Part shown: positions 17,697-26,522 of the stretch, one piece after another
Layout: every line of letters starts with the position of its first letter
How positions within the stretch are numbered: the stretch's first letter is position 1
Assembly (NCBI RefSeq): GCF_900215485.1
Contig: NZ_OCMZ01000002.1
Location: 1,384,730 to 1,448,729 of the forward strand
Length of the DNA: 64,000 nt
Direction: 5' to 3'
From: Nitrosovibrio sp. Nv4
GTDB taxonomy: Bacteria; Pseudomonadota; Gammaproteobacteria; Burkholderiales; Nitrosomonadaceae
Program-made: the position numbers and the translations under genes
Notes under the pieces: model-generated
The model's input: the letters and a program-made list of their open reading frames with translations, nothing else
What the model was told of the DNA's origin: nothing
Database searches by the model: none

Positions 17697-18846
17697 AAAG
17701 GATTTGGACTCGGCTGATCTTTGTGTGGATGAGGTGTACGGCGGCTCCCGGAGGGGCAACTCTTCCGACGATCCGCTGCCAAAGTTGCTTGGCGTGGATA
17801 ACGGAGCTGGGTTTCGGCACCTCGGGAAACGGCCGGCGGTGGCGACTCTCAGGCTCCTTGTCCTGAAAACCAGCTTTTCGGATGTGAACTGGCCTGACGC
17901 GCTCGACCGTGAGAATGGGATCTTTGTCTACTACGGAGACAAGCGCGGCCCCGGGGATCTTCACGCGACGCCGCGGCAAGGGAACCTGATGCTCCGGAAT
18001 CTTTTCGACGAAGCTCACCAATGCCAGCGGAGCTCTTCCTTTCCTCCGATCCTTCTTTTCGGCAATACGGGCACATATCGAGACGTCCGGTTTCTCGGAC
18101 TCGCGGTACCTAGCGCGACAGGCATGGGTGCAGACGATGACCTCGTGGCCATATGGCGGACGACAGAGGATGGTGTTCGATTTCAGAACTACAAGGCGAC
18201 GTTCACCATACTCGATATCCCGGTCGTCTCCAGGGCATGGATTAAGGACATCCAGAACGGTAACGCAGTGTCCTCGCTCCATGTGCCGAAGGCATGGCTC
18301 GACTGGGTCTGCGGCAGGAAGTACACGCCACTCAAGTCCGTTTCCGTAAACGCTGTGCGCTCAAAGCGGCAGCAGATTCCCGACACCCCCGAACTGGCTG
18401 CGTACGTGAGGACGGTCTACGAGCATTACAAGGAAGATCCATACGCATTCGAGCGGTGCGCTATGGAGTTGGCTCGGCTTTTCATGCCGGCAATTCAACA
18501 CTGGGAGTTGACGCGGCCATGGAGAGATGGGGGAAGGGACGCCTTGGGCACCTATCGCATAGGATATGGGGCTGGCGCGATCGATGTGGAATTCGCGATG
18601 GAGGCCAAGTGCTACGGCCCGGATGTGGGGGTAGGAGTCAAGCCTCTGTCCAGACTGATATCGCGCCTGAGACATCGTCAGTTTGGCATCTTGGTCACGA
18701 CTTCCTATCTTGATTCGCAGGCATACATGGAGCTCGTGGACGACACCCATCCGGTCGTCGTCATATCGGCAAGGGACATGTCCGTGAAGCTCAGGGAGAG
18801 GTTCGGCAGCCTCGAGAACATCAAGCTCTGGCTGCAACGGATCTAG
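17689..18846 (+). CDS. Restriction endonuclease with C-terminal Mrr-like PD-(D/E)XK domain
   Basis: 385 residues from the ATG at 17689, which overlaps the methyltransferase stop; an earlier in-frame ATG lies inside the methyltransferase and is unlikely. Residues 14-50 (VYGGSRRGN..DDPLPKLLGVDN..GFR) and 120-195 (LLFGNTGTYRDVRFLGLAVP...) form a DNA-reading N-terminal half like that of some modification-aware nucleases (AspBHI type). The C-terminal half has GGRDALG (Asp284), then MEAK (Glu305, Lys307) and QFGILVTTS, the D...ExK core of Mrr-family nucleases. The methyltransferase presumably protects host sites. Whether it cuts unmodified or wrongly modified DNA cannot be told. Confidence 0.82.
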   Translation: MIEKDLDSADLCVDEVYGGSRRGNSSDDPLPKLLGVDNGAGFRHLGKRPAVATLRLLVLKTSFSDVNWPDALDRENGIFVYYGDKRGPGDLHATPRQGNLMLRNLFDEAHQCQRSSSFPPILLFGNTGTYRDVRFLGLAVPSATGMGADDDLVAIWRTTEDGVRFQNYKATFTILDIPVVSRAWIKDIQNGNAVSSLHVPKAWLDWVCGRKYTPLKSVSVNAVRSKRQQIPDTPELAAYVRTVYEHYKEDPYAFERCAMELARLFMPAIQHWELTRPWRDGGRDALGTYRIGYGAGAIDVEFAMEAKCYGPDVGVGVKPLSRLISRLRHRQFGILVTTSYLDSQAYMELVDDTHPVVVISARDMSVKLRERFGSLENIKLWLQRI

Positions 18847-18888
18847 CGACAGCATGCTCGCGAATGCCCGCCGCCTTGTCCTCACACC

Positions 18889-19353
18889 CTAATGGGGGAG
18901 AAGTTCCGGGATTTCGCCGAAGGGCGCATCGCCCTCAATCCATTCGGACAAAGATTGGGCGAGATCCGTGACAGCCTCGGTCGACTTGCCTTTGGTGGCA
19001 CATTCCCACACAACCAGAACGCGCCATCCCGCTTCCTTGAGTGCTTCGATAGCCCGTGTGTCACGCTCGACATTGCCGCTCAATTTGGCATGCCAGAACG
19101 CTGCGTTAGTCGTGGGCGATGTGGCGAAACCACAACCCGCGTGGCGGTGCCAGAAGCATCCATGGACGAAAATCGCAACCTTGTGACCCGGCAGGACCAC
19201 GTCGGGCACACCTGGAAGGTCGCGCCTGTGCAACCTGAAACGGTAGCTTGCAGCGAACAGAATTTTCCGCACGAGCATTTCCGGCTTCGTGTTCTTCGCT
19301 CGGATGCCGGACATCATGCGTCGCCGGGTCTCTTTGTCGACAACGTCCACCAA
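18889..19353 (-). CDS. vsr: Very short patch repair (Vsr) endonuclease
   Basis: 154 residues, usual length. It shows MMSGIRAKNTKPEMLVRKIL, then RLHRRDLPGVPDVVLP with the catalytic Asp, FVHGCFWHRHAGC (zinc site) and FWHAKLSGNVERD. Vsr nicks DNA 5' of the T in T:G mismatches that arise when 5-methylcytosine deaminates, so repair restores the C. It is the last gene of the six-gene operon, 11 bases after AIPR, with AAGGAG before a TTG or GTG start. Its presence ties the operon to the cytosine methyltransferase on the opposite strand, whose site it presumably serves. Confidence 0.93.
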   Translation of the reverse strand: MVDVVDKETRRRMMSGIRAKNTKPEMLVRKILFAASYRFRLHRRDLPGVPDVVLPGHKVAIFVHGCFWHRHAGCGFATSPTTNAAFWHAKLSGNVERDTRAIEALKEAGWRVLVVWECATKGKSTEAVTDLAQSLSEWIEGDAPFGEIPELLPH

Positions 19354-19364
19354 GAATATTCTCC

Positions 19365-21134
19365 TTAGAGCAGCTCGGGGAGATCGTCGGCCGGCATTGT
19401 GAAGGATGCCCCAAGGACAGAGTCACGGCATTCCGGCTTCTTCGCCCATTCCGATACCATTCGGCCTCCGGCCGTCTGGTGCAGGACATTGCTGACCTCT
19501 TTTGCCCAACGAGCAATCTGCGCGCAGAATTCCGGGGAGAGAGCCTGCCGCGACCAAATCCGGTCGAATTCGATTCGCTCGCCAAGCCTGTCGGCGAGCA
19601 CGGCCACGACATAGGCGGCAATGTTCGCCTGGAATGCTTGAAACATTGGCCGGACAATTTTCTGAGCCCCCTTGAAGATAATCGCCTTGGCGATCATCGC
19701 CTTGTACCAAGTTACATCCGGAAGCATTGCTGTTTCTCCGTCAGGGGTCGACAGCATAGCCATGAAGCGTTCGAAGTTCTTTTGCGAGCCCAGGCTTACC
19801 AAGTCCGGTCTGCGATCCCATGCGTTGATATACTTCGCCAAGTCCGTCTTCGTGATCTTCCTCGCCGGAGGCATTGCGTCTTTGAGTTTACGCAGCTTTG
19901 CGGGTGTCGTTCCTTCACGGGCAAGCATGGTGCTGTAGCTGCCCGATGCCCGTTCATAAAACCATCCGCTGACTCCGTCGGGACAATAAACGGTCAACGA
20001 CAGTTTTTCCACATCTACGTGGAAGGGCTTGTTTGCCGACAAATCAGATTGCTTAATCGCGTTTTGCGTATTGGCGAAGCGCGAGATGTCCGAAACCAGC
20101 GCCTCCTCTTTGGCTGAGTCCTGCACTCGCATGACGATGATCTTGGCGGGCACCCTGACGGGTCCCAAGTCCACTTCAGGGAACTTCTTCTTGGTGAAGT
20201 ACATAGATGCGGTCGTCTGGCCACCATTGACGATTTGCAGTCCCTTGAGCCACGCGATCCCCACCGAGCCATCTCCTGGTTTACCCAGACGCATTTCGTC
20301 GGCCACGATCACGATTCCATTATTGTAGGCCATGAATCGCTCAGGCGCCGATCGCAAGGTGGTTTGAATGCCGGCATTAATCCCCTTGCCCTTGACGCTA
20401 AGGAAGGAGCGGACGTTGGCTTCCAAAAGCCGCGCACCGAACTTCTCGTAGAGCAGCCGCAGCGCCTCGCCGGGTATGGCTGTCAGCGCGTAGTCGTAAT
20501 CGTCGCTTTCGCCCGGCACAAAGACGCAGGGCAAGGGACCGCCGGAGACCTCGTTGAAATCGACGACTACTTCGTCGCGCGGCTTGCCCTCGGACCAATG
20601 CCGATGAAGCCGCTCGATGTCCATGACTTCGAGGCGCACGGCCTTGCCGCCGATGTCCCGTGTCTTGAAGCTCTTGGACTTGGCGACCTTGTCAGTGATG
20701 ACATAGACGCGGATTTGCTCCAAGTCGTTGTAGATGCCTTGCAGCGTTTCCGCCAGCGAGCGTACGTCGCTCGAAGGATCGAGCTTCGGCGCCATCTTGC
20801 CTTCCGCACAAAGTGTCAGAAAGCGTAGGCACTGCTCCACCGCGGTCTTGGTTTCCGAGTCGGGAACGGGCGTCGGAACATTGACGCCCTCGTAAAGGCT
20901 GACGAACAAATCGAGCTGGTCACTCTCATCGGATACGGAATAGCCGCTGAGTCTCAGATTTGCGTTGCCTACCTTGCCCTCGAAATGGCATTCGACCGGC
21001 TCGAACGTCATGCCGATCTCCGACATGTGCTCCATCACTATCCCGGCGAACACCAATTCTTCATAGAGCGCGCCCTCTCTCATTTGCGACCGCACGGCGG
21101 TCTGCGTTTCGCGCAGGAATTCTGGCAAGTCCAT
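19365..21134 (-). CDS. AIPR (abortive infection phage resistance) family protein
   Basis: 589 residues. The AIPR core is seen as SVKGKGINAGIQTTL, ERFMAYNNGIVIVAD, LQIVNGGQTTASMYF, DISRFANTQNAIKQSDLSAN and the later YERASGSY. The family is named after phage-resistance loci and occurs in many defence islands; its biochemical activity is not firmly known to me. It starts three bases after the PD-(D/E)XK gene stops and is followed by vsr, so it is co-transcribed. No membrane segment or signal peptide is visible. Confidence 0.9.
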   Translation of the reverse strand: MDLPEFLRETQTAVRSQMREGALYEELVFAGIVMEHMSEIGMTFEPVECHFEGKVGNANLRLSGYSVSDESDQLDLFVSLYEGVNVPTPVPDSETKTAVEQCLRFLTLCAEGKMAPKLDPSSDVRSLAETLQGIYNDLEQIRVYVITDKVAKSKSFKTRDIGGKAVRLEVMDIERLHRHWSEGKPRDEVVVDFNEVSGGPLPCVFVPGESDDYDYALTAIPGEALRLLYEKFGARLLEANVRSFLSVKGKGINAGIQTTLRSAPERFMAYNNGIVIVADEMRLGKPGDGSVGIAWLKGLQIVNGGQTTASMYFTKKKFPEVDLGPVRVPAKIIVMRVQDSAKEEALVSDISRFANTQNAIKQSDLSANKPFHVDVEKLSLTVYCPDGVSGWFYERASGSYSTMLAREGTTPAKLRKLKDAMPPARKITKTDLAKYINAWDRRPDLVSLGSQKNFERFMAMLSTPDGETAMLPDVTWYKAMIAKAIIFKGAQKIVRPMFQAFQANIAAYVVAVLADRLGERIEFDRIWSRQALSPEFCAQIARWAKEVSNVLHQTAGGRMVSEWAKKPECRDSVLGASFTMPADDLPELL

Positions 21135-21137
21135 ACT

Positions 21138-22148
21138 TTATATCACTCCCGTTTTTTTCAATGCTGTAGCCACGTCGACGCGGTGGCCAACGACCTTGTC
21201 AAGATCGATGCCATACGCAGCCCCTGTGATGCCGAAAGGAACACCGCCGACGGTGAAGCGCGGGAATCCATCGCCGACCTCGATCACGAGCGTGTCCACT
21301 AACGCGAAGCGTCGAGGATAGTGGTTGGCGTGGGCGTCGAAATATCCAGCGGCCACCAAACGGTCGTCGAGCGCGCTAGCGGCCCCAGGATCGGCCTTGG
21401 CTGCAAGCCTCGCGGCATCGACAAAGTCGGGCAGGCCCAGTCCGCTTTCGGTCTGGCGCAATCGCACGCCGACGACAAAGAGCGGTTGGCGGACAGAGTC
21501 GTCGAGCTGCTCAAGCGACCCGATGCGCGCGGGGAAACCCGCGGACGACAGCGTCGATTTGACTTCGAGCGCGCCAGTCCCGAGCTCGAAGTCTTGGGCG
21601 CCATCCAAGGGGCCGAGCCACCCTTCGGTGGCTGCCGTTGCGGAAATACCCGCTTCGATAATTTGCAGAAGCGTCGCTAGCTCTCCAACCAAACCGATCT
21701 CGGCTTCGGGACTCAATATTTGGCTTCCTTTGCGCATGAACTCCTGCCAAGCCCCCACGCGCCCGACGAAAACCCGTAGCAGCTTGGCGACATCGGCCCC
21801 TGCCGCCACGGCGCCGTCCAACGCGCCCGTCACGTTGCAGACCATATCCGTGAACAGCTCAGCGTTTCCTGCGGCCTTGCGTGTCAAGGCGAGCCAAAGC
21901 ATGCCCCTGTCTTCGGGATTCGCGCGTTCTATGGCGAAGCCTTGCCCCTCCGGCAGCTTGTCGGCGGCCGCCAAGCGCTCCGCCGGGAATCCCACCAACA
22001 CCGCCTCGGCATTGTCGGGGGCACGCCGGCCCGCGCACAATTCGAGCGGACCTGTGGGCGTCACTGAGATGGTTTGCCAGCCCATGTCCGGGCCGTCGCC
22101 GGATAGCGACGACCATGCCATCAAAAACTCATCACTCAGTCGGGCCAT
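21138..22148 (-). CDS. PD-(D/E)XK motif protein (DUF4420 type)
   Basis: 336 residues from the ATG at 22148 (MARLSDEFLMAWSSL); an ATG 24 bases earlier is the alternative. The nuclease-fold signature is complete: GLVGELATLL (a conserved Glu), about 30 residues later DGAQDFEL, then ALEVKSTLS with the E-x-K pair. Proteins of this family travel with Z1 and GHKL ATPases in defence operons and are predicted nucleases. The reading frame overlaps the end of the Z1 gene, so translation is coupled. I infer that this is the DNA-cutting subunit driven by the two ATPases. Confidence 0.85.
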   Translation of the reverse strand: MARLSDEFLMAWSSLSGDGPDMGWQTISVTPTGPLELCAGRRAPDNAEAVLVGFPAERLAAADKLPEGQGFAIERANPEDRGMLWLALTRKAAGNAELFTDMVCNVTGALDGAVAAGADVAKLLRVFVGRVGAWQEFMRKGSQILSPEAEIGLVGELATLLQIIEAGISATAATEGWLGPLDGAQDFELGTGALEVKSTLSSAGFPARIGSLEQLDDSVRQPLFVVGVRLRQTESGLGLPDFVDAARLAAKADPGAASALDDRLVAAGYFDAHANHYPRRFALVDTLVIEVGDGFPRFTVGGVPFGITGAAYGIDLDKVVGHRVDVATALKKTGVI

Positions 22149-25026
22149 ATTCCTGAGTCCAGTAGAGGACATTCACTTCATATTCCACGCTAATTCCGCT
22201 GTTGCTGGCTGGAAAGGCGATGGCGAAGGCCATGATGGGCTTGTCCCACCCAGACACGATTTGTGACTTCGGCTTGCCTGCATATGGGGCGAGTGGATAA
22301 AGAAGCAGCAAACCGCGATCCACCGCGCCGCCAAGCTCGCCGCGGGCCATGCGCATACCTTTTCCGCTTGGCACCGATGGCATGGTGACGCGTCCTCGTG
22401 CCGGGTCGGGTTTCCAGGCCGCTTGGGTGATTTCGAGAGCCTCGCGCCACGCATCGTCATCTAAATCGATCCCCTCGTCGGCGGGATCGGTCAGCACTCC
22501 GATGGCGAAACTAGCCGGGTCTCTCTGAGCAGGTGATTCGTGATCGTCGGGCGTGCGCATCGGGAAGGACTCGATGCGGACGCCTCCCGTGAATTCATAA
22601 GGATTGCTCTCGTCGCTGCCTTCGGCCAACAGGGACACGCTCCAAAGATCCAACTGACCTATCTCGTTCATCTTGCGGATGAATTCCGCGAGCACCGGAG
22701 CTTTGGTGCTGGTCGCGTTGGGGTGAGTCGCATAGGCGCCCAAGAATGCAAGCACCTTCGAAGCGTCTACATCTGTCCACAGCCGCGAACGCGGCCATGA
22801 GTCGGCTTTGCCGTTACGCTCGAATCTTTGGCCGTGGACCGTAGGTTGTCCAAGGGATGCGATCAGATCGTCCGTCGCAGAGAGGTTCGCTTCTTGCGTC
22901 CTGGCGTCGCGGTGGAACAGGATAGTTTGGGGGCGCGTTCCGCTGTAGGTCAAGGACAGGGTATGCGCGTTGCGCATCTTCAAGGGCGACGTGACCGTAA
23001 GCACCTCGTGCGATATCACCTTGAGGCCATAATCTTCTGGCGTAAGATTCGCGCTGGCCATGTAGTCAAATTCCTCCCGCAGTTCCTCGGAAGCGTCAGC
23101 GATGTGGCCGAACCAACGCACCAAGTCGGGCGAGGTGTAGAGGCGACAGATATCCAGATATCCGGGGCGATAGCCGAACCATCGGCCCATTTGCATCAGC
23201 GTGTCGTACATCTTCGTGGTGCGTACAAAGTAGCTCACGCAGAGCCCTTCGAGCGTCAGCCCCCGCGCCAGCTTGTCGCCACCGATGGCGATGACCTTGA
23301 GTGTCGAGCCTGGGGTAGCGTAGTCCAAAGCGTCCTTGGCCGTGCCATTGATCGAACGCACCTCGATGTCTTCGAGGACATCGGGAAGCGCCGCCTGCAC
23401 CTCATCCCATGTCGGCAATGCTGCAGGCCGCTCTTCGTCGGGAGACAGCTCAGAGACCTTGGCGCTGGTCGGAGCGAAGTCCAGCTCCCATAGCTCTTTC
23501 ATCTGAGTCAGCAGACCGTCGGCTTCGATGCCTCTGCAGATTTTCTGGCGCATGCTGCGCACCGAATCCTCGACCTGGAGCCGTACATGGTCCTGCACTG
23601 CCACCAAGCGGGTGACGTGGATCAGCATCGAGCTGTGCGCTGCCCCTTGGCCGCGTAGTTCACGCACCGCGCAAGCAAGGACGAAGGCGCAGATCGCCTC
23701 GCGCAAAGAGGGCGGTGCCATCTCCTGCCCGTTGTAGACCGGAATGTGCGTCTTTTTGTGCTTTGGCGGCATCCAACCTGAGTCGGTCTTGGGATCGTAT
23801 TGATCGCTAATGGGGCGAGAAAGGGGAAGTTCGCCCTTTCGGCCATCCTTGGTCATCCTTCCAAAGAGGCGGGCAGGGCCGACATAGTTCGACGGCGCGC
23901 CTAGGTTGATGATGAAGGAGCGCGGGAAGAGGTCAGGGCCCTCCTTCGTGGTGGTTCCCTTATGGTGGATGAAGATATTGGCAAAGGGCGTGGCGGTGTA
24001 CCCTACATACGCCTTTCGAGTGAATGCATGCAGGAGCTGTCGAATGAGGCTGTTGATTGTTTTGGGTTGGTGCTCCTCGTCGGGAGCGCCGTCCTCATCG
24101 AACAGTTGCTCACCGGTGTCGACGGAGGCGTTGTCCGCCTCGTCGTCGATCATCAGTAACGGCAGCTTGGTGACGACCTTCCGGCCATCTTCGGTGGCAT
24201 CGAACACGCGCGACTGAATCCAATGCAGGAGGGCGGTAAGCACCGTTTTTTGCTTCTTGACCACGAAGAGCCATGGGCGTTCTTCTGGCGAAATGCCGTG
24301 GAAATGCTTGGCGATGGCCTTGTTGAAGTCGCCGTTGTCCGCGCGCGTGGTTGCGGAGTTCGTTTTCAGGTCCTCGCCGAACTCGGCCACTCCGATGGGC
24401 AAGCCAGGGTCGCGGTTCGCCGTTGTTTCATAGCCCAAGAAGCCCTCTTCGAGGCGCATTTGAGTTTGGGAGCGCAGATTGTTGTGCGTGCCTGCCAGCA
24501 CGATGATGATCTTGTAGCCGGCATCCGCCGCCTTGCAGATCAGGCCCGAGTAGTTGCTGGTCTTGCCTGATTGGACATGGCCGACGACGAGCCCTCGGCG
24601 ATCCCATGGGTCTGTCCGATGCGGGTCTTCGAGCAGCGCCAAGATGTTGTCAGTTGCGTCGTCGAGGCCATCCACGACCTTATCGGAAAGCTTGGCTTCG
24701 AGGTAGTCGCGGTAGCGACGCCAATAGTGCCAATCTTTCTTGCGAGCGGCATTGAGCCAATGGATATGGCCGGCATCGTCTTTGAGCGTCGTGGCCTTGC
24801 CGATCCAGTGACTGAATCGCTGAATGAGCGTGGAAACCGCCAACGGCTGGTCCACGGTGGAGGTGGCGTCGGTCTCGAACATCTCCGCGGCTCGTGCCAC
24901 TTTCTCGGCGATGTAGGCGGCCGTAACTTTCGACTTTTCCTTCTCCGCTTTCACCAACCGCTGTGCGGTGGCGATCACGTTCTCGAGCAGTTCCAATTGG
25001 GCTGCCGCAGTTTCTGTGGGGATCAC
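22132..25026 (-). CDS. Z1 domain P-loop ATPase (superfamily II helicase-like)
   Basis: 964 residues from a GTG that overlaps the GHKL stop (GTGA). Walker A is GHVQSGKTSN (149-158), followed by IIIVLAGTHNNLRSQTQ; Walker B is LLMIDDEADNAS (290-301), and YVGYTATPFANIF is helicase motif III-like. The Z1 domain proper follows (about 430-660), with IAIGGDKLARGLTLEGLCVSYF and QMGRWFGYRPGY near its end, matching motifs V and VI. Z1 proteins are found in restriction-like operons with MutL/MORC-type ATPases and PD-(D/E)XK proteins. They are expected to translocate on or remodel DNA. Confidence 0.92.
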   Translation of the reverse strand: MIPTETAAAQLELLENVIATAQRLVKAEKEKSKVTAAYIAEKVARAAEMFETDATSTVDQPLAVSTLIQRFSHWIGKATTLKDDAGHIHWLNAARKKDWHYWRRYRDYLEAKLSDKVVDGLDDATDNILALLEDPHRTDPWDRRGLVVGHVQSGKTSNYSGLICKAADAGYKIIIVLAGTHNNLRSQTQMRLEEGFLGYETTANRDPGLPIGVAEFGEDLKTNSATTRADNGDFNKAIAKHFHGISPEERPWLFVVKKQKTVLTALLHWIQSRVFDATEDGRKVVTKLPLLMIDDEADNASVDTGEQLFDEDGAPDEEHQPKTINSLIRQLLHAFTRKAYVGYTATPFANIFIHHKGTTTKEGPDLFPRSFIINLGAPSNYVGPARLFGRMTKDGRKGELPLSRPISDQYDPKTDSGWMPPKHKKTHIPVYNGQEMAPPSLREAICAFVLACAVRELRGQGAAHSSMLIHVTRLVAVQDHVRLQVEDSVRSMRQKICRGIEADGLLTQMKELWELDFAPTSAKVSELSPDEERPAALPTWDEVQAALPDVLEDIEVRSINGTAKDALDYATPGSTLKVIAIGGDKLARGLTLEGLCVSYFVRTTKMYDTLMQMGRWFGYRPGYLDICRLYTSPDLVRWFGHIADASEELREEFDYMASANLTPEDYGLKVISHEVLTVTSPLKMRNAHTLSLTYSGTRPQTILFHRDARTQEANLSATDDLIASLGQPTVHGQRFERNGKADSWPRSRLWTDVDASKVLAFLGAYATHPNATSTKAPVLAEFIRKMNEIGQLDLWSVSLLAEGSDESNPYEFTGGVRIESFPMRTPDDHESPAQRDPASFAIGVLTDPADEGIDLDDDAWREALEITQAAWKPDPARGRVTMPSVPSGKGMRMARGELGGAVDRGLLLLYPLAPYAGKPKSQIVSGWDKPIMAFAIAFPASNSGISVEYEVNVLYWTQEYGPTE

Positions 25027-26522
25027 GGTTTGCTCCCAAGCCGCGCCACGAGCGCGGGAAATTTGTGAAAGGGTTCGGTACGCAGTAGTGCCTTGCGGGC
25101 CTCGTCTACGCTTAGATTCTTTCGCTGGATTAGGTCATCGAAGAGAACGGTCGCGATCTCAATCACCGCCTCGTTGGGCTCACCGTCGAAACCGGTGCGC
25201 GGCGTCTCCTTGTTCTCCGCGGTGTCGAGCCAGATGCGCTGGACCGGGACCGTCTCCTCGATCACCCGAATCATTGCTTTGATCAAGGGTTGGAGATCGC
25301 CTGCGTTGTCGAGGACGGCTGCGACGGAGGGATGTTTCTCTTCGATCCGATACCGCATACCGGCCTTGATCCGCTCTACACGCCAAGCTTGTTCAACGGG
25401 CCTGTCGCCTTGGCTCGGCATCGGGGTTGCGCGATAGGCGAACACCCGGCGAGCGCGCTCGCGCGTGTTTTCGGCGAACTGGGTGAGCCAGGGTTTGAGC
25501 GACACCGGGGACCGCGCCGTGGACTTCCTGACGTCGATCTTCCACTCGGCGTCGGCCGTGTTGGGGATGTCGATGCGGATGCGCGCCAAGCGATGCGCTT
25601 CTTCTCGATTCCATACGCGCGAATTGCCCAGACCGAGCCAGCCTCCTGCGACCAAGAGCCTCTCGTTGCGGTAGACGTAAAAACCCTGCTGGGCAGTCCA
25701 TCCCGCTGGGCCTCCGTTGGCGTCGAACTCAGCCGCCGTCAGCTTATCGCGGTGTGGCAAGACATGGCATTGGATCTCGACGGTTCCATATTCGGCATGG
25801 TGCTTCGCGATCGGAGGCGCCCATGCCTTGGCTATGTGCCCTGTCATGAACGGGTCCCAAGGCTTGAGGGCGCGACCGTTCAAAAACAGTTTCAGGCGCG
25901 CTAGCGGACCTTGGAGAAAGCGATGGAAGACCATCGCCAAATGCGCTTCGACATCGTCGATCAAAGCCAAGAAGTCGTCCGACTTGTAGCCATCAGTAAC
26001 AATGCGGTCGAGTGTCTCCCACAACACGAGAGTCCCTGCCTTCTTACCCTTCAAGTTCGAGATAAACGACTTTGAGCCAGGGGCAGTGCCTTCGAAGAGA
26101 AGCCATCCACTGTCTGGGTTGGCGGCCAGTTCGGTCAAGTCCCACCGCAGGCAGCTTTGGACCTCGTCCTTGACGGTGGCTACCGTGAGGCGGCGGCATT
26201 GCGAGAAGGATGCGGTTTTGAGCCCCATGCAGAAGCGCCCTAGGTCGTGCGCTTCGCGGGCGACCAGCGGGTTCTTGTCGCCAAGCCGCATCGCGCTTTC
26301 AAGCTCGGCGTCGCTCATGCCGCGCCCGTTATCGAGGACCGAAATGCGGCTATTCTGCCCAGCCCAGGAAAAATCGATACTAACTTCGGTCGCGCCAGCG
26401 GAAATGCTGTTGTCCACGATATCAGCGAGCGCCGTTGCGGTGGAATAGCCGAGGCCGCGAAGCGATTCAAGCATCGACACGGCCCGCGGAGGCGCGTTTC
26501 GCGTCTTTGGGGTCATCTCCAA
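25023..26522 (-). CDS. GHKL-family ATPase (MutL/MORC-like)
   Basis: 499 residues. The Bergerat ATP-binding fold fills the N-terminus: N box ALADIVDNSISAGAT (residues 31-45), G1 box VLDNGRGMS (62-70), and G2 box GRFCMGLKTASFSQ (95-108). The remainder resembles the transducer and downstream regions of MutL/MORC-type clamps, with no endonuclease motif I can see. These ATPases close around DNA on ATP binding. Its start overlaps the sigma gene stop by ten bases and its stop overlaps the Z1 start, so three proteins are translated in a coupled chain. MORC-like ATPases with Z1 partners are known from restriction-modification contexts. Confidence 0.92.
   Translation of the reverse strand: MEMTPKTRNAPPRAVSMLESLRGLGYSTATALADIVDNSISAGATEVSIDFSWAGQNSRISVLDNGRGMSDAELESAMRLGDKNPLVAREAHDLGRFCMGLKTASFSQCRRLTVATVKDEVQSCLRWDLTELAANPDSGWLLFEGTAPGSKSFISNLKGKKAGTLVLWETLDRIVTDGYKSDDFLALIDDVEAHLAMVFHRFLQGPLARLKLFLNGRALKPWDPFMTGHIAKAWAPPIAKHHAEYGTVEIQCHVLPHRDKLTAAEFDANGGPAGWTAQQGFYVYRNERLLVAGGWLGLGNSRVWNREEAHRLARIRIDIPNTADAEWKIDVRKSTARSPVSLKPWLTQFAENTRERARRVFAYRATPMPSQGDRPVEQAWRVERIKAGMRYRIEEKHPSVAAVLDNAGDLQPLIKAMIRVIEETVPVQRIWLDTAENKETPRTGFDGEPNEAVIEIATVLFDDLIQRKNLSVDEARKALLRTEPFHKFPALVARLGSKP

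Noticed and set aside
19248..20117. 289-codon plus-strand frame opposite vsr and the AIPR gene
   Set aside because: Antisense shadow across two real genes.
21325..22266. 313-codon plus-strand frame opposite the PD-(D/E)XK gene
   Set aside because: Ser/Pro/Ala-rich shadow of a well-supported gene.
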